From positions 84,440 through 148,439 of the forward strand of contig JAGLGN010000006.1 of assembly GCA_023144005.1 (NCBI GenBank): a stretch of 64,000 bases of DNA. Reading direction: 5' to 3'. The notes under the pieces were generated by a model that worked only from the letters and a program-made list of their open reading frames with translations, was not told the origin of the DNA and ran no database searches. Both the position numbers and the translations under genes were made by a program. This document shows positions 48,974 through 56,958 of the stretch, in pieces (the stretch's first letter is position 1; the number at the start of each line of letters is the position of its first letter). Source of the DNA: a bacterium (GTDB taxonomy: Bacteria; AUK180).

Positions 48974-49958
48974 CGGTAAATTTTCTGATGAGGCGGTTTT
49001 GAGTATAATTCAATGACAGAAGCACTGCCAATTTTATTCTCGCCTTCTGCCCGGACAGAGCGCCAGCAAATATACATCCCATCTTGCTGAGCTCTTTACC
49101 GCCGCCCTTATATCCATAAACACCCAGAACGCGGCCCTGAGATGTGCGGGAAACGATAACTACGGGTATCTTGGCCTTTAGGGCGGCCTTTATCCCGGGA
49201 ACAACAGCCGGCGGAACATTGCCGCGGCCCAATGCCTCTATCACAATACCGACACAGCCGCTTTTGACGGCGCATTCTATGAGAGATGAATCGGAGCCGG
49301 CATAGGTCTTTATTATCGGGATATTTTCATTGATTTTCTTCACATCGTAGAATTCATGGATATGACGCCTTCTGAAGAATATAACGCGATCCGTGTCAAC
49401 CAGCCCGAGAATACCCAGATACATACTCGAAAATGATGATATATTCGATGTATCTATCTTGGTCACTGTATGCGCGTCGTAGATATCATCGTTCATCACG
49501 ACCATCACCTTCTGCTGTCCGGCATCCTTCGACGCGATCGTTCTGATGGCGCTGTAGATATTCCGCGGACCGTCCAAACCAAGCTCTTGCGGCGAACGCA
49601 TGGCAGCGGTCAGTACCACCGCCTTGCCCTTGGGAAGTGTGATATCCAGAAAATACGCGGTCTCTTCCAGTGTATCTGTACCATGAGTGATGACAAATCC
49701 GCAGTACTTATCATAATTGCGGAGGATCACATCACGGATCTCCAGCATATTATTGATCGTTATATACGGGGATGGGTACTCCCCGTATTCGTGGATAACC
49801 ACCGAAATATTTTCATCGAACGGAGGAAGCATTTTCATCAGGTCTGCGCCCTTGAAAACTGGAATTACCCCTTCCGCGCGGGGGTCGCCGCCCATTGCGA
49901 TCGTTCCGCCGGTCGAGATCAGCAGTATTTTCTTTTTCTTGGAGCTGTCTTTTTTCAT
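48966..49958 (-). CDS. L-asparaginase, type I-like
   Basis: 330 residues. Catalytic threonines in ILLISTGGTIAMG near 15-25 and GFVITHGTDTLEETA near 90-105 (HGTD motif). No signal peptide, so it is cytoplasmic and type I-like. It hydrolyses asparagine to aspartate and ammonia. The start overlaps the upstream stop by four bases (ATGA). RNA-dependent Asn-tRNA partners (GatD) share the fold, but the C-terminal GatD features and GatE are not present. Confidence 0.94.
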   Translation of the reverse strand: MKKDSSKKKKILLISTGGTIAMGGDPRAEGVIPVFKGADLMKMLPPFDENISVVIHEYGEYPSPYITINNMLEIRDVILRNYDKYCGFVITHGTDTLEETAYFLDITLPKGKAVVLTAAMRSPQELGLDGPRNIYSAIRTIASKDAGQQKVMVVMNDDIYDAHTVTKIDTSNISSFSSMYLGILGLVDTDRVIFFRRRHIHEFYDVKKINENIPIIKTYAGSDSSLIECAVKSGCVGIVIEALGRGNVPPAVVPGIKAALKAKIPVVIVSRTSQGRVLGVYGYKGGGKELSKMGCIFAGALSGQKARIKLAVLLSLNYTQNRLIRKFTDD

Positions 49959-50440
49959 TTGGTCTTATACCCGATCATTCTCAAAAAGTCCTTTCTCTTT
50001 TGTATGTCTTCATCTCCCTCAACACCCAAAGGCGTGAAGCCGTCAAATACTCCCAGAACCGCCCTTTGCTCTCCTTCTTCGGCGATGATAACTTTTGTAG
50101 GGTTCGCCGTTGCCGCCCAGATCGCCACGATCTCTTCCACGGACTGCAATTTTTTTAATACATTGATCGGAAAGGCATCTTTTAGAAAAAGAATGAAGAA
50201 ATGTCCGGCGGCAATGTTCTGAGCATTCTCAACAGCAAGTTGTATCAAATTTTCATCTGTGCCAGTCTTTCTGATAAGCCGGGGACCGGAGGCCTCACAG
50301 AACGCCAGGCCGAATTTGATGCCGGGGACAGCGGTTATCAAGGCTTCGTGAACATCTTCAACCGTTTTAATGAAGTGGCTTTGGCCGATTATCACATTAT
50401 GGTCTTCGTCTTTTTTGATCGCGAGCGCGGTTAATTCCAT
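49955..50440 (-). CDS. Adenosine-specific kinase family protein
   Basis: 161 residues matching the Adenosine_kin family over its full length: NVIIGQSHFIKTVEDVHEALI, GIKFGLAFCEASGPRL, GTDENLIQLA, AGHFFILFLKDAFPINVL and VLGVFDGFTPLGVEGDEDI. The family is best known from archaea and some thermophilic and anaerobic bacteria; structural work suggested adenosine phosphorylation, but the cell role is not settled. The ATG at 50440 has GGAGGAG upstream and its own promoter. It is the first gene of an operon with asparaginase and the OGG glycosylase. Confidence 0.92.
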   Translation of the reverse strand: MELTALAIKKDEDHNVIIGQSHFIKTVEDVHEALITAVPGIKFGLAFCEASGPRLIRKTGTDENLIQLAVENAQNIAAGHFFILFLKDAFPINVLKKLQSVEEIVAIWAATANPTKVIIAEEGEQRAVLGVFDGFTPLGVEGDEDIQKRKDFLRMIGYKTK

Positions 50441-50460
50441 ATCTCCTCCGTTAATGGGAA

Positions 50461-50488
50461 ATTATACACCTTCCTGAAGAATATTCAA
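50461..50488 (-). promoter_or_regulatory. Promoter of the adenosine-kinase/asparaginase/OGG operon
   Basis: Minus strand: -35 TTGAAT (50483-50488), spacer 16, -10 TATAAT (50461-50466), then a leader of about 13 bases with GGAGGAG. Confidence 0.55.
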
Positions 50489-50511
50489 GTTGGTGAGCTG
50501 ATTTATAAATT

Positions 50512-51903
50512 CTAAAGCAGCTTCTCCAATATCATTAAAAATGGGAACAACAATATCAAAAGAGGGCGCATGTCCCGGGTCTCTGTTCTTTTTGGCGGAA
50601 GCGGCAGATCATTGTCAATATGACACACGGATGCGATGTTCTCTATTCCATATCCGTCCGAAACCAATTTCTTCTTAATAAAGCCGTCCAGGGACGAGAT
50701 CCCCAGAAATGCGATATCTTCATTGTTCAAGCCGGATATGGAACCGGCGCGGAGGGGAAAACCCCATGACATCTTATCACCTGAAATGCAAAGAAATGCG
50801 CGGCCCGAAGAGCCGAGGATAAGGCTTTCACCATCTATTTGCTCTTCAATGGGCGATGCCTTGACCTTAAATGCCGGCAGATCGCTTTCCCAAGTGAATA
50901 CCACCGTGTCCTCAATGGTTTTAGCTCCTATATAAAAAGATATGTCGGCAGCCGGCGTGAGATGGCTGCCGATCGCGAGATAGGCATTGTCGGGGTTGTC
51001 AACTCTCTTAAAATCAGTTTTAAATGAAGAGATAACTCTTTCCACAAAGGGGAATTCTCTATCAATATTATAAGTCCACTTCTCTGGAAATCTAAGTTTA
51101 ACTTCGTTATCATAGGGATAATCATCGCTTCTACCAATGGATTCGACACGGATGAGCAGATCTCCGTCAAGCTCCGCTCTGAATTTTGCTTTATTTGATT
51201 TTCCGCGTTTGATGACGCCCTCCCGAAGGGTACGGCTCTGGCCGTTCTTCTCCAGAACAATTCGATATTCTCCATCAAATCCGAAGGAATTCACATCCAG
51301 AAATACCGAGCCGTTAGCGATGGAGAGGTCATATGCGGATATACTGAGGGAAGAAAAATCCTTCGGGAAGAGGTCATAACCATATCCGGGGATCTTAAAT
51401 TCTTTTGTCATGGGAGATATTAGTATATATACAAAATCATCATCGTGAGACCAGGGCAATGTAATATCCCACTCTCTATTTATTGGTTTTATCTTGCTTA
51501 TCTTTCTGCTGATGTCGTATCCTTCGGGAGTCAGATATATCACCCGTTCATTTGTTTGCTTCTGATCCTTCAGGATCTCCATGGATCGCTCAAAGAGCGC
51601 AACTCCGCCTTTGCCTACGATAAGGGAATGCCGGGAATTATCCAGCACAAATACTCTCTTTTTCCCCATATCCCCGGAGATAGGGTGAGCAAAGATCATT
51701 ACTAAATTGGCTATTATCAGCATTCTCAATAACAATTTCAATATATCCCGGATGCTTAGGCCACGGCTCTCCTGCTTCGAGCGAAGAAGAAAGAGCAATG
51801 GAAAAGGACGGCCTTTTTTGGAAAAACGCTCAAGGATATTCAAGATGACCGGGATCAATACCGCTGGCAAAGCCCAGAGAAAGAACGGATTAAGAAACCC
51901 CAT
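50512..51903 (-). CDS. BatA-type membrane protein with N-terminal aerotolerance domain
   Basis: 463 residues. MGFLNPFFLWALPAVLIPVILNILERF and PFPLLFLLRSKQESR are the BatA N-terminal region; two membrane helices lie near 8-22 and 60-75, and another closes the C-terminus (LLILLFPFLMILEKLL). The following region has a degenerate von Willebrand-type start (VFVLDNSRHSLI) but lacks a full metal-binding set. Proteins of this group work with MoxR ATPases and DUF58 partners on envelope proteins. The start overlaps the DUF58 gene by 14 bases. No MoxR is adjacent. Confidence 0.82.
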   Translation of the reverse strand: MGFLNPFFLWALPAVLIPVILNILERFSKKGRPFPLLFLLRSKQESRGLSIRDILKLLLRMLIIANLVMIFAHPISGDMGKKRVFVLDNSRHSLIVGKGGVALFERSMEILKDQKQTNERVIYLTPEGYDISRKISKIKPINREWDITLPWSHDDDFVYILISPMTKEFKIPGYGYDLFPKDFSSLSISAYDLSIANGSVFLDVNSFGFDGEYRIVLEKNGQSRTLREGVIKRGKSNKAKFRAELDGDLLIRVESIGRSDDYPYDNEVKLRFPEKWTYNIDREFPFVERVISSFKTDFKRVDNPDNAYLAIGSHLTPAADISFYIGAKTIEDTVVFTWESDLPAFKVKASPIEEQIDGESLILGSSGRAFLCISGDKMSWGFPLRAGSISGLNNEDIAFLGISSLDGFIKKKLVSDGYGIENIASVCHIDNDLPLPPKRTETRDMRPLLILLFPFLMILEKLL

Positions 51904-52771
51904 TCACGGCCCCCGCGGAAAGCTTCAACAATACCTCCAGAGGATCGCTGGCGGTAGAGATCATAATGCGCTTAACCATCATATCGATACATGACTTCTC
52001 AACCGTCTGCTGCCACTCAAGTGAACGCTTTTGTAGGTCCTCACCTTTTGAAAATGACTTTTTCGTCCGATGTTCCGGATCAAAGTAAAAACCGGGCGCA
52101 AGCGGCGTAACTCCTAATTCTTTGGCGGTAAGCAGCTGCAGCGCGATTATATCGTGGCCCGAATGCGTCAAGATCCCAAGGCCCTTCTTCAGATCGTCCG
52201 GGGAAAAGATCAGATCACTTATCAGGATCACAATGGATCGCCTTTTTACCTTTTTTTGAAATTCCTCCATACAGGAATAAAATGTCGAGGTTCCCCTCGG
52301 GTTTAAACCCGAAACCGTGTCGATAAAAAAGTTATGCTCCTTCCTTCCAGAGGCGGAAAAGACAAAATCGAAGTTGTCCGAGAACGAAGAAAGCACAACA
52401 CGGTCATTTTGCCTTGTAAAAAGAAGATAGAGCAATACCGCGAGCTCTTTCGCCATTTGATGTTTATTGTTCATCTCTTTGCCATAATCCATGGATAATG
52501 TCGAATCCACCATTATATGTACTGTGGCATTGGTATCTTCTTTAAATCTTTTTATAAATAGTTTTTCTGTGCGGCCCCAAAGAGGCCAATTGATCAATTT
52601 GATATTATCTCCGGGATTATATTGACGATGATCCTCAAAATCCGCGCTGAAACCCAGATATGGGCTCCTGTGAAGTCCGGCGAATAATCCCTGCAGAACT
52701 TTCGAACTGCGGATATTCATATTCTCCACAATATGTATGTATTTAAGGATCCGTTGTGTGAAGTCCTTCAT
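51890..52771 (-). CDS. DUF58 (von Willebrand A-like) protein
   Basis: 293 residues. The DUF58 signature GLHRSPYLGFSADFEDHRQYNPGDN near 31-55, then INWPLWGRTEKLFIKRF, then the MIDAS-like start VDSTLSMDYG near 88. No membrane helix. It commonly sits between moxR and bat genes; here it precedes the BatA-like gene and probably acts with it. Its promoter implies a leaderless transcript, and no Shine-Dalgarno precedes the ATG at 52771. Confidence 0.9.
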   Translation of the reverse strand: MKDFTQRILKYIHIVENMNIRSSKVLQGLFAGLHRSPYLGFSADFEDHRQYNPGDNIKLINWPLWGRTEKLFIKRFKEDTNATVHIMVDSTLSMDYGKEMNNKHQMAKELAVLLYLLFTRQNDRVVLSSFSDNFDFVFSASGRKEHNFFIDTVSGLNPRGTSTFYSCMEEFQKKVKRRSIVILISDLIFSPDDLKKGLGILTHSGHDIIALQLLTAKELGVTPLAPGFYFDPEHRTKKSFSKGEDLQKRSLEWQQTVEKSCIDMMVKRIMISTASDPLEVLLKLSAGAVNGVS

Positions 52772-52780
52772 CTTGCGAAT

Positions 52781-52809
52781 ATTCTATCACAAAAGAATAT
52801 AAGATGCAA
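52781..52809 (-). promoter_or_regulatory. Promoter of DUF58-BatA (predicted leaderless)
   Basis: Minus strand: -35 TTGCAT (52804-52809), spacer 17, -10 TAGAAT (52781-52786). Nine bases separate the -10 from the ATG at 52771, so the leader would be zero to four bases. Confidence 0.55.
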
Positions 52810-52849
52810 AGGCGGGAGTGCCGCGTCATTTATTGTCTGGAAATTGGGC

Positions 52850-53491
52850 TCACTTTTTAAATTTCTGAAATATTCTATTTAACGCTTGCACTTTTTGTAC
52901 GATATCTTCTGCTCCTACGATCTCGGTGACACAACACACGGTCTTTGCTCCTCTTTCAAGGACACTCTCAATATTGTGTTCCTTTATCCCGCCAATAGTC
53001 ACATAATCGATATCGATGTTACTTTCAATATATTCCAGGTACCCCACCCCCACGGCTTTTACTTTCTTTACTCCGGCTCCGAACAACGCTCCAACACCGA
53101 TATAATCGATATCTTCTCCAAGTGCCTTTCGGGCTTCTTCGGGTGAATGTGTCGATATACCGATCATTACTTCCGGCCCAACTATCTCCCTGACAATATC
53201 TACCGGCAGGTCATCCTGGCCGAGATGTATGCCGTCCGCTTCACAGGCAAGGGCCAAAGAAGGATAATCATTTACAATAAATTGAACATTGTGGTCTTTT
53301 GTGATTTTCCTGATCTCCCTGCATTCTTCAAGCATAAAGGAAAATGAAAGGTCGCTATGTTTCTCCCTATATTGAATTATCGAAATCCCGCCTTCAACCA
53401 TCTTATGAGATACTTCAACATTTGATCTGCCTTTGGAAAACCGCATTGCAGTTATCCCGTAGAGCCCTTCCTTTAGAAGCCCTTTCTTCAC
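52850..53491 (-). CDS. thiE: Thiamine-phosphate synthase
   Basis: 213 residues, TIM barrel. QYREKHSDLSF near 36 (pyrophosphate Arg/Glu), FIVNDYPSLALACEADGIHLGQDDLP near 73-98, IGISTHSPEEA near 113 and DYIGVGALFGAGVKK near 130 fit ThiE. It joins HMP-PP and thiazole phosphate into thiamine phosphate. The start overlaps thiH by four bases; last gene of the cluster. Confidence 0.95.
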   Translation of the reverse strand: MKKGLLKEGLYGITAMRFSKGRSNVEVSHKMVEGGISIIQYREKHSDLSFSFMLEECREIRKITKDHNVQFIVNDYPSLALACEADGIHLGQDDLPVDIVREIVGPEVMIGISTHSPEEARKALGEDIDYIGVGALFGAGVKKVKAVGVGYLEYIESNIDIDYVTIGGIKEHNIESVLERGAKTVCCVTEIVGAEDIVQKVQALNRIFQKFKK

Positions 53492-54597
53492 TGTGAAATA
53501 TCCTCCCAGTCCTTAAAGATCGGCTGCAGTCCCTTTTCTCTAATAACCCTGACAATCTCTTCAACACTTCTGGAATCCGATATCTCGAACTGGGGAACGG
53601 ACTGTTCATCTTCAGTATATCCACCCACTTCCGTATGCGACCCTGCTGAAAATCTCGTGACACCGAGATTCAGAAGATTATCCCTGAAATCAGAGGTTTC
53701 CCGTGTGGAAACTGTAATGCCGCTCCGGGGAAGGAATAGGCGATATGCAAGAAGAATCTGCACAAATAATCTATCGCTGAGCAAATAATCCGGACTGTAC
53801 CCTCCCGGGATATTCCGAATTCTTGGGATTGAAAGGCTTATTTCGGTGTCCAAGTATCTGTTTTCAAGGTATTTCGCATGCAGGGCACATAGAAAAGCCT
53901 CACTCCTCACCGGAGCGAGTCCGAAAAGAGTACCGATATTTATATAGCGCAATCCCGCTTTCGCTGCCCTTTCCGGTGTTTCCAATCTGTATTTGTAGTT
54001 CTTTTTTCTTCCCGCAGGGTGCACCTTGTCATAGATCTTGGTGTCATACACTTCCTGATAAACTGTTATTCCGTCAACTCCGGCTTTTTTCAAGATCCTG
54101 TAATCCTCGGTATCCATCGGGTATACTTCTATCGAAACGGAAGGAAAGTATTTTCTCAGAAGTTTTATCACATCTGAAAGCATTTCAAGGGGAGTGATCT
54201 TGTGCGCTTCGCCGGTAAGTAGCAGGATATGCCTGATGCCTTGTGCATTTAGAAAACGGGCTTCCCTTTCTATTTCGTCATGCGTAAGAAGTTTTCTTGC
54301 GATCTTATGGGAACGGTTGAATCCGCAATATATACATTCATTGATACAATGATTGGAAATATACAATGGAGCGTACAAGGATACTGTTCTCCCGAAATAC
54401 TGAACGGTTAGAGAACGGACTTTTTGAGCCATCTCTTCCAGATGATCCTGTGCAGCGGGAGAGAGAAGGGCCATAAGATCCAGTTCATTGAGTTTGTTCT
54501 TTGCAAGAGCTCTTTTTACTTCAACGGATGACATCTTCCCAATGCTTTTTTCAATATCCTTCGGATCAAACTTTTTTATGGTCTCGAAAAAGCTCAT
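53488..54597 (-). CDS. thiH: 2-iminoacetate synthase (radical SAM tyrosine lyase)
   Basis: 369 residues. Radical SAM cluster CINECIYCGFNRS (CX3CX2C) near 85. Downstream GEAHKITPLE and TVSTRETSDFRDNLLNLGVTRFSAGSHTEVGGY near 310-340 are ThiH-specific. It cleaves tyrosine to dehydroglycine for thiazole assembly, the oxygen-independent alternative to ThiO. It starts 12 bases after thiG. Confidence 0.96.
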   Translation of the reverse strand: MSFFETIKKFDPKDIEKSIGKMSSVEVKRALAKNKLNELDLMALLSPAAQDHLEEMAQKVRSLTVQYFGRTVSLYAPLYISNHCINECIYCGFNRSHKIARKLLTHDEIEREARFLNAQGIRHILLLTGEAHKITPLEMLSDVIKLLRKYFPSVSIEVYPMDTEDYRILKKAGVDGITVYQEVYDTKIYDKVHPAGRKKNYKYRLETPERAAKAGLRYINIGTLFGLAPVRSEAFLCALHAKYLENRYLDTEISLSIPRIRNIPGGYSPDYLLSDRLFVQILLAYRLFLPRSGITVSTRETSDFRDNLLNLGVTRFSAGSHTEVGGYTEDEQSVPQFEISDSRSVEEIVRVIREKGLQPIFKDWEDISQ

Positions 54598-54609
54598 GAC
54601 CGGTCTCGG

Positions 54610-55377
54610 TTACCTTAAAAAACCGGTAAGCGGTGATGATGGGTTGGCTTCTTTTGATTCCTCTGTAAGTTTTGCCAGAAATGCCATCCTTCCGGCTTTC
54701 ACCGCATATGAAAAAGCCTCTCCCATTCTAACGGGATCACGGGCGGCGGAAATCGCTGTATTTACAAGAACGGCGTCAGCGCCCATCTCCATAGCTGCCG
54801 CAGCATGAGAGGGCTTTCCTATCCCTGCGTCAACAATTATCGGAACGCTACAACAGTCAATAAGAATCTCGATGAGTTCCCTTGTCCTGATCCCGCGATT
54901 TGAGCCGATCGCCGATCCTAAGGGCATTATTGCCGCCGCGCCGGCTTCTTCCAATTTCTTCGCAAGGGGAAGATCGGGATTAATATAAGGAAGAACTATA
55001 AATCCGTCTTCGGCCAAGAGCCGAGTCGCACTCAGGGTCTCTTCATTATCGGGCATAAGGTATTTCATATCAGTGATGATCTCTATTTTGATGAAATTTC
55101 CGCATCCGGCTTCCCGTGCAATATTCGCTATCCTTACGGCCTCGCCGGCATTTCGCGCGCCCGAAGTGTTTGGAAGGAGCGTCACATTATCCGGGATATG
55201 TTCAAGTATATTCTCTTCCTTTGAAGTTAAGTCAACCCTTCTAAGAGCTATGGTTATCATCTCTGAGCCGCTCGCTTCCAGCATTTTGCTTATAAGTTTT
55301 TTAGATCTGAATTTTCCTGTTCCGGTAAAAAGCCTGTTGGTAAAGGATTTTCCACCGAGAATTAAGCCTGATTCCAT
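54610..55377 (-). CDS. thiG: Thiazole synthase
   Basis: 255 residues, TIM barrel. [21 protein letters not shown] near 18-37, the catalytic Lys in [16 protein letters not shown] near 96, [16 protein letters not shown] near 150 and [28 protein letters not shown] near 184-210. It builds the thiazole phosphate using ThiS thiocarboxylate and dehydroglycine. One base separates it from thiS. Confidence 0.97.
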   Translation of the reverse strand: MESGLILGGKSFTNRLFTGTGKFRSKKLISKMLEASGSEMITIALRRVDLTSKEENILEHIPDNVTLLPNTSGARNAGEAVRIANIAREAGCGNFIKIEIITDMKYLMPDNEETLSATRLLAEDGFIVLPYINPDLPLAKKLEEAGAAAIMPLGSAIGSNRGIRTRELIEILIDCCSVPIIVDAGIGKPSHAAAAMEMGADAVLVNTAISAARDPVRMGEAFSYAVKAGRMAFLAKLTEESKEANPSSPLTGFLR

Positions 55378-55378
55378 A

Positions 55379-55576
55379 TCATCCCCCTCCCACGAATCTC
55401 AAGATTTCAATTGTATCGTTTTCCATTATCTTTTCCGTTGGCCATGAATCCCGTCTTTTTATCTTCAAGTTGTGCTCGATTATCACAGAATCCGGCGGAA
55501 GCTCTTTTTCCAATACCAGATCATAGAGATTGGAGGCCTTCACATTCTCTACATGGCCATTGATATTAATTTTCAT
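55379..55576 (-). CDS. thiS: Sulfur carrier protein ThiS
   Basis: 65 residues from ATG 55576 ([12 protein letters not shown]), chosen because GGAGAG lies just upstream; a longer frame to 55642 adds a non-ThiS N-terminus. Ubiquitin-like, ending RFVGGG with the Gly-Gly tail that becomes the thiocarboxylate. The activating enzyme ThiF is not in the window. Confidence 0.93.
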   Translation of the reverse strand: MKININGHVENVKASNLYDLVLEKELPPDSVIIEHNLKIKRRDSWPTEKIMENDTIEILRFVGGG

Positions 55577-55694
55577 TATCTCTCCATTAAATACCGAGGG
55601 ACGCTCAAGGTACCACATTATCCGCCCATAGTAATCAGCCAAGGTTCATGAAATTGAAAGCACCCATTGCCGCTTCACTGCTCCCGTAGCGATA
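55577..55694 (-). promoter_or_regulatory. 118-base leader of the thi operon
   Basis: Between the predicted transcription start and thiS lies a leader long enough for a regulatory RNA. A hairpin GTACC...GGTAT (near 55590-55613, inner GAG/CTC) sits just before the GGAGAG ribosome site. The TPP-riboswitch hallmark CTGAGA and the pairing GATCTGG...CCAGC are not found, so I do not call a TPP riboswitch. It might bind another thiamine precursor or be unregulated. Confidence 0.3.
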
Positions 55695-55700
55695 CCGGAA

Positions 55701-55729
55701 ATTATAACAAAAAGATATGTTAAATTCAA
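55701..55729 (-). promoter_or_regulatory. Promoter of thiSGHE
   Basis: Minus strand: -35 TTGAAT (55724-55729), spacer 17, -10 TATAAT (55701-55706). Confidence 0.6.
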
Positions 55730-55779
55730 TAGCTATATACAGGCCGGGAGTACGCAAAGCCATTTTCCGAAGGCACAAA

Positions 55780-55793
55780 TCCGGTCTACCGGA
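55780..55793 (-). terminator. Weak hairpin after the LEA14-like gene
   Basis: TCCGG-TCTA-CCGGA, a perfect 5-bp stem about 70 bases past the stop at 55864, followed on the minus strand by TTTGTG. A competing 8-bp pairing ATTTTCCG (55762-55769) / CGGAAAAT (55790-55797) overlaps it. Possible weak terminator. Confidence 0.3.
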
Positions 55794-55863
55794 AAATCAC
55801 TGTAATATTATTTTCTCGATCTGGAAGGGTAATTGTGAGTAAACCGTGGAGTCGTAAGGTACC

Positions 55864-56667
55864 TTAGAATTCTACCGCCGCCACACCAAGCGGGGTTTTA
55901 AGCGTACCCTTGAATTGCGGCGTAAAATTACCCGACTTCAATGTACTTACAAGGGATGATCCCAAGGATAGAAGACCAACATCCACCGCCACCGCGGAAG
56001 ACGAAGTACTCAAGGCGGCAATATTCATCATTGAGGTCAATTCGCTGAGCTGCTCGCCGTTCACAAAGAACGCCCCATTTATCTCTATGCCCTTATAGGG
56101 GATCTTGCCGAGATTCTTTGCGTTTATATCAAAACTTATCCGCAATGTAGTAAGGTTCTTGAAAGATACGCTCGGCGCGGATATGCTGAATTGCGGCAAT
56201 TTAGGAAGCGGAATGCTCTTATTGAGCGTGAAGGTAGCGCTCAAAGGTAATGTCGAAGAAAATACCAGCGTATTATTCAATGTCAACTGCACCTCTTCTT
56301 TTGACGAGGTCAAGATCTCCGCAAGATCACCAAGGACCGAAACGGGTATCTCTATATTAACAGCAATCATATTTCCCATTCCCGGGTGAAGTACCTTTCC
56401 TGCAAGCGGCGTATCTACCGTAAGCATATCCTTGCCTTCGATCTGAACTCCTGTCTTCAAAGAAGCCAGCATCAGATCTGCGGGGGTGGGATTCTCCACA
56501 TCCAGGGTCAGTATAATGGTAATGCTTTGCGAGGTGATCTCGCCGATCTTAGTGGAATCTACAATGACCTTCGGCTCTCTTATCCCCATCACGCCCTCCA
56601 GCAAAGAACAGCCGGAAAAGAGTACCGTCAGGATCAACAGAAACAATAATGCGATATTTTTTCTCAT
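55864..56667 (-). CDS. LEA14/water-stress-type lipoprotein
   Basis: 267 residues. MRKNIALLFLLILTVLFSGC is a lipoprotein signal with Cys20. Two WHy/LEA14-like beta-sandwich repeats follow: SITIILTLDVENPTPADLMLASLKTGVQIEG near 48-80 and TTLRISFDINAKNLGKIPYKGIEINGAFFVNGEQL near 170-205, each with the NP/NxG turn. Such domains occur in desiccation-stress proteins and in envelope lipoproteins; the function here is unknown. GGAG lies five bases before the ATG. Confidence 0.85.
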   Translation of the reverse strand: MRKNIALLFLLILTVLFSGCSLLEGVMGIREPKVIVDSTKIGEITSQSITIILTLDVENPTPADLMLASLKTGVQIEGKDMLTVDTPLAGKVLHPGMGNMIAVNIEIPVSVLGDLAEILTSSKEEVQLTLNNTLVFSSTLPLSATFTLNKSIPLPKLPQFSISAPSVSFKNLTTLRISFDINAKNLGKIPYKGIEINGAFFVNGEQLSELTSMMNIAALSTSSSAVAVDVGLLSLGSSLVSTLKSGNFTPQFKGTLKTPLGVAAVEF

Positions 56668-56684
56668 AATAGCTCCTCGGATGA

Positions 56685-56713
56685 ATTATACCATAAGAAT
56701 AGTGAAAAGTGAA
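56685..56713 (-). promoter_or_regulatory. Possible promoter of the LEA14-like gene inside a repeat array
   Basis: -10 TATAAT (56685-56690) with a weak -35 TTCACT (56708-56713), spacer 17. The -35 lies within the AGTGAAA units of the period-7 array, so repeat turnover could alter this promoter. Confidence 0.35.
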
Positions 56714-56756
56714 AAGCGAGAGATAGAGGTTGGAGGCTAGAGGATAGAGGTTAGTT
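56701..56756 (+). repeat. Period-7 degenerate array (8 units)
   Basis: AGTGAAA, AGTGAAA, AGCGAGA, GATAGAG, GTTGGAG, GCTAGAG, GATAGAG, GTTAGTT without interruption: the longest period-7 array in the window. Confidence 0.75.
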
Positions 56757-56773
56757 CGAAAGGGAAATTCCCC

Positions 56774-56808
56774 TTATTCAATTCTCCAATTATTCATTGT
56801 TCATTATC
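56774..56808 (-). repeat. Second period-7 array (5 units)
   Basis: Plus-strand units TTATTCA, ATTCTCC, AATTATT, CATTGTT, CATTATC. TTATTCA followed by ATT-headed words is also how the right-hand arrays of the composite element begin. Beyond it, up to 56958, the only notable item is the motif at 56857-56888 with GATTAC/GTAATC and TGCG/CGCA pairings. Confidence 0.55.
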
Positions 56809-56958
56809 TTTAAGAGTACGGCGTAGAATAATTGTAAGAGGCAAATCAATAGAGTAAGCGAAATATTGATTTCTTGATTACGCGTGGGTGCGTTACGCAT
56901 CAATGTGTAATCACGTGATATTCTTTTCAACCGCTCCATGTGGAAAGGGCGCGTAATT

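Noticed and set aside
55577..55700. TPP riboswitch upstream of thiS
   Set aside because: The CTGAGA core and the GATCTGG/CCAGC pairing are absent on the minus strand; only the leader length fits.
55635..55763. 42-codon minus-strand frame upstream of thiS
   Set aside because: It covers the thi promoter, has only a weak ribosome site and no recognisable pattern; it might be a decayed gene end but cannot be supported.
56701..56756. CRISPR-like array
   Set aside because: Units are 7 bases and contiguous, with no constant repeat and no unique spacers.
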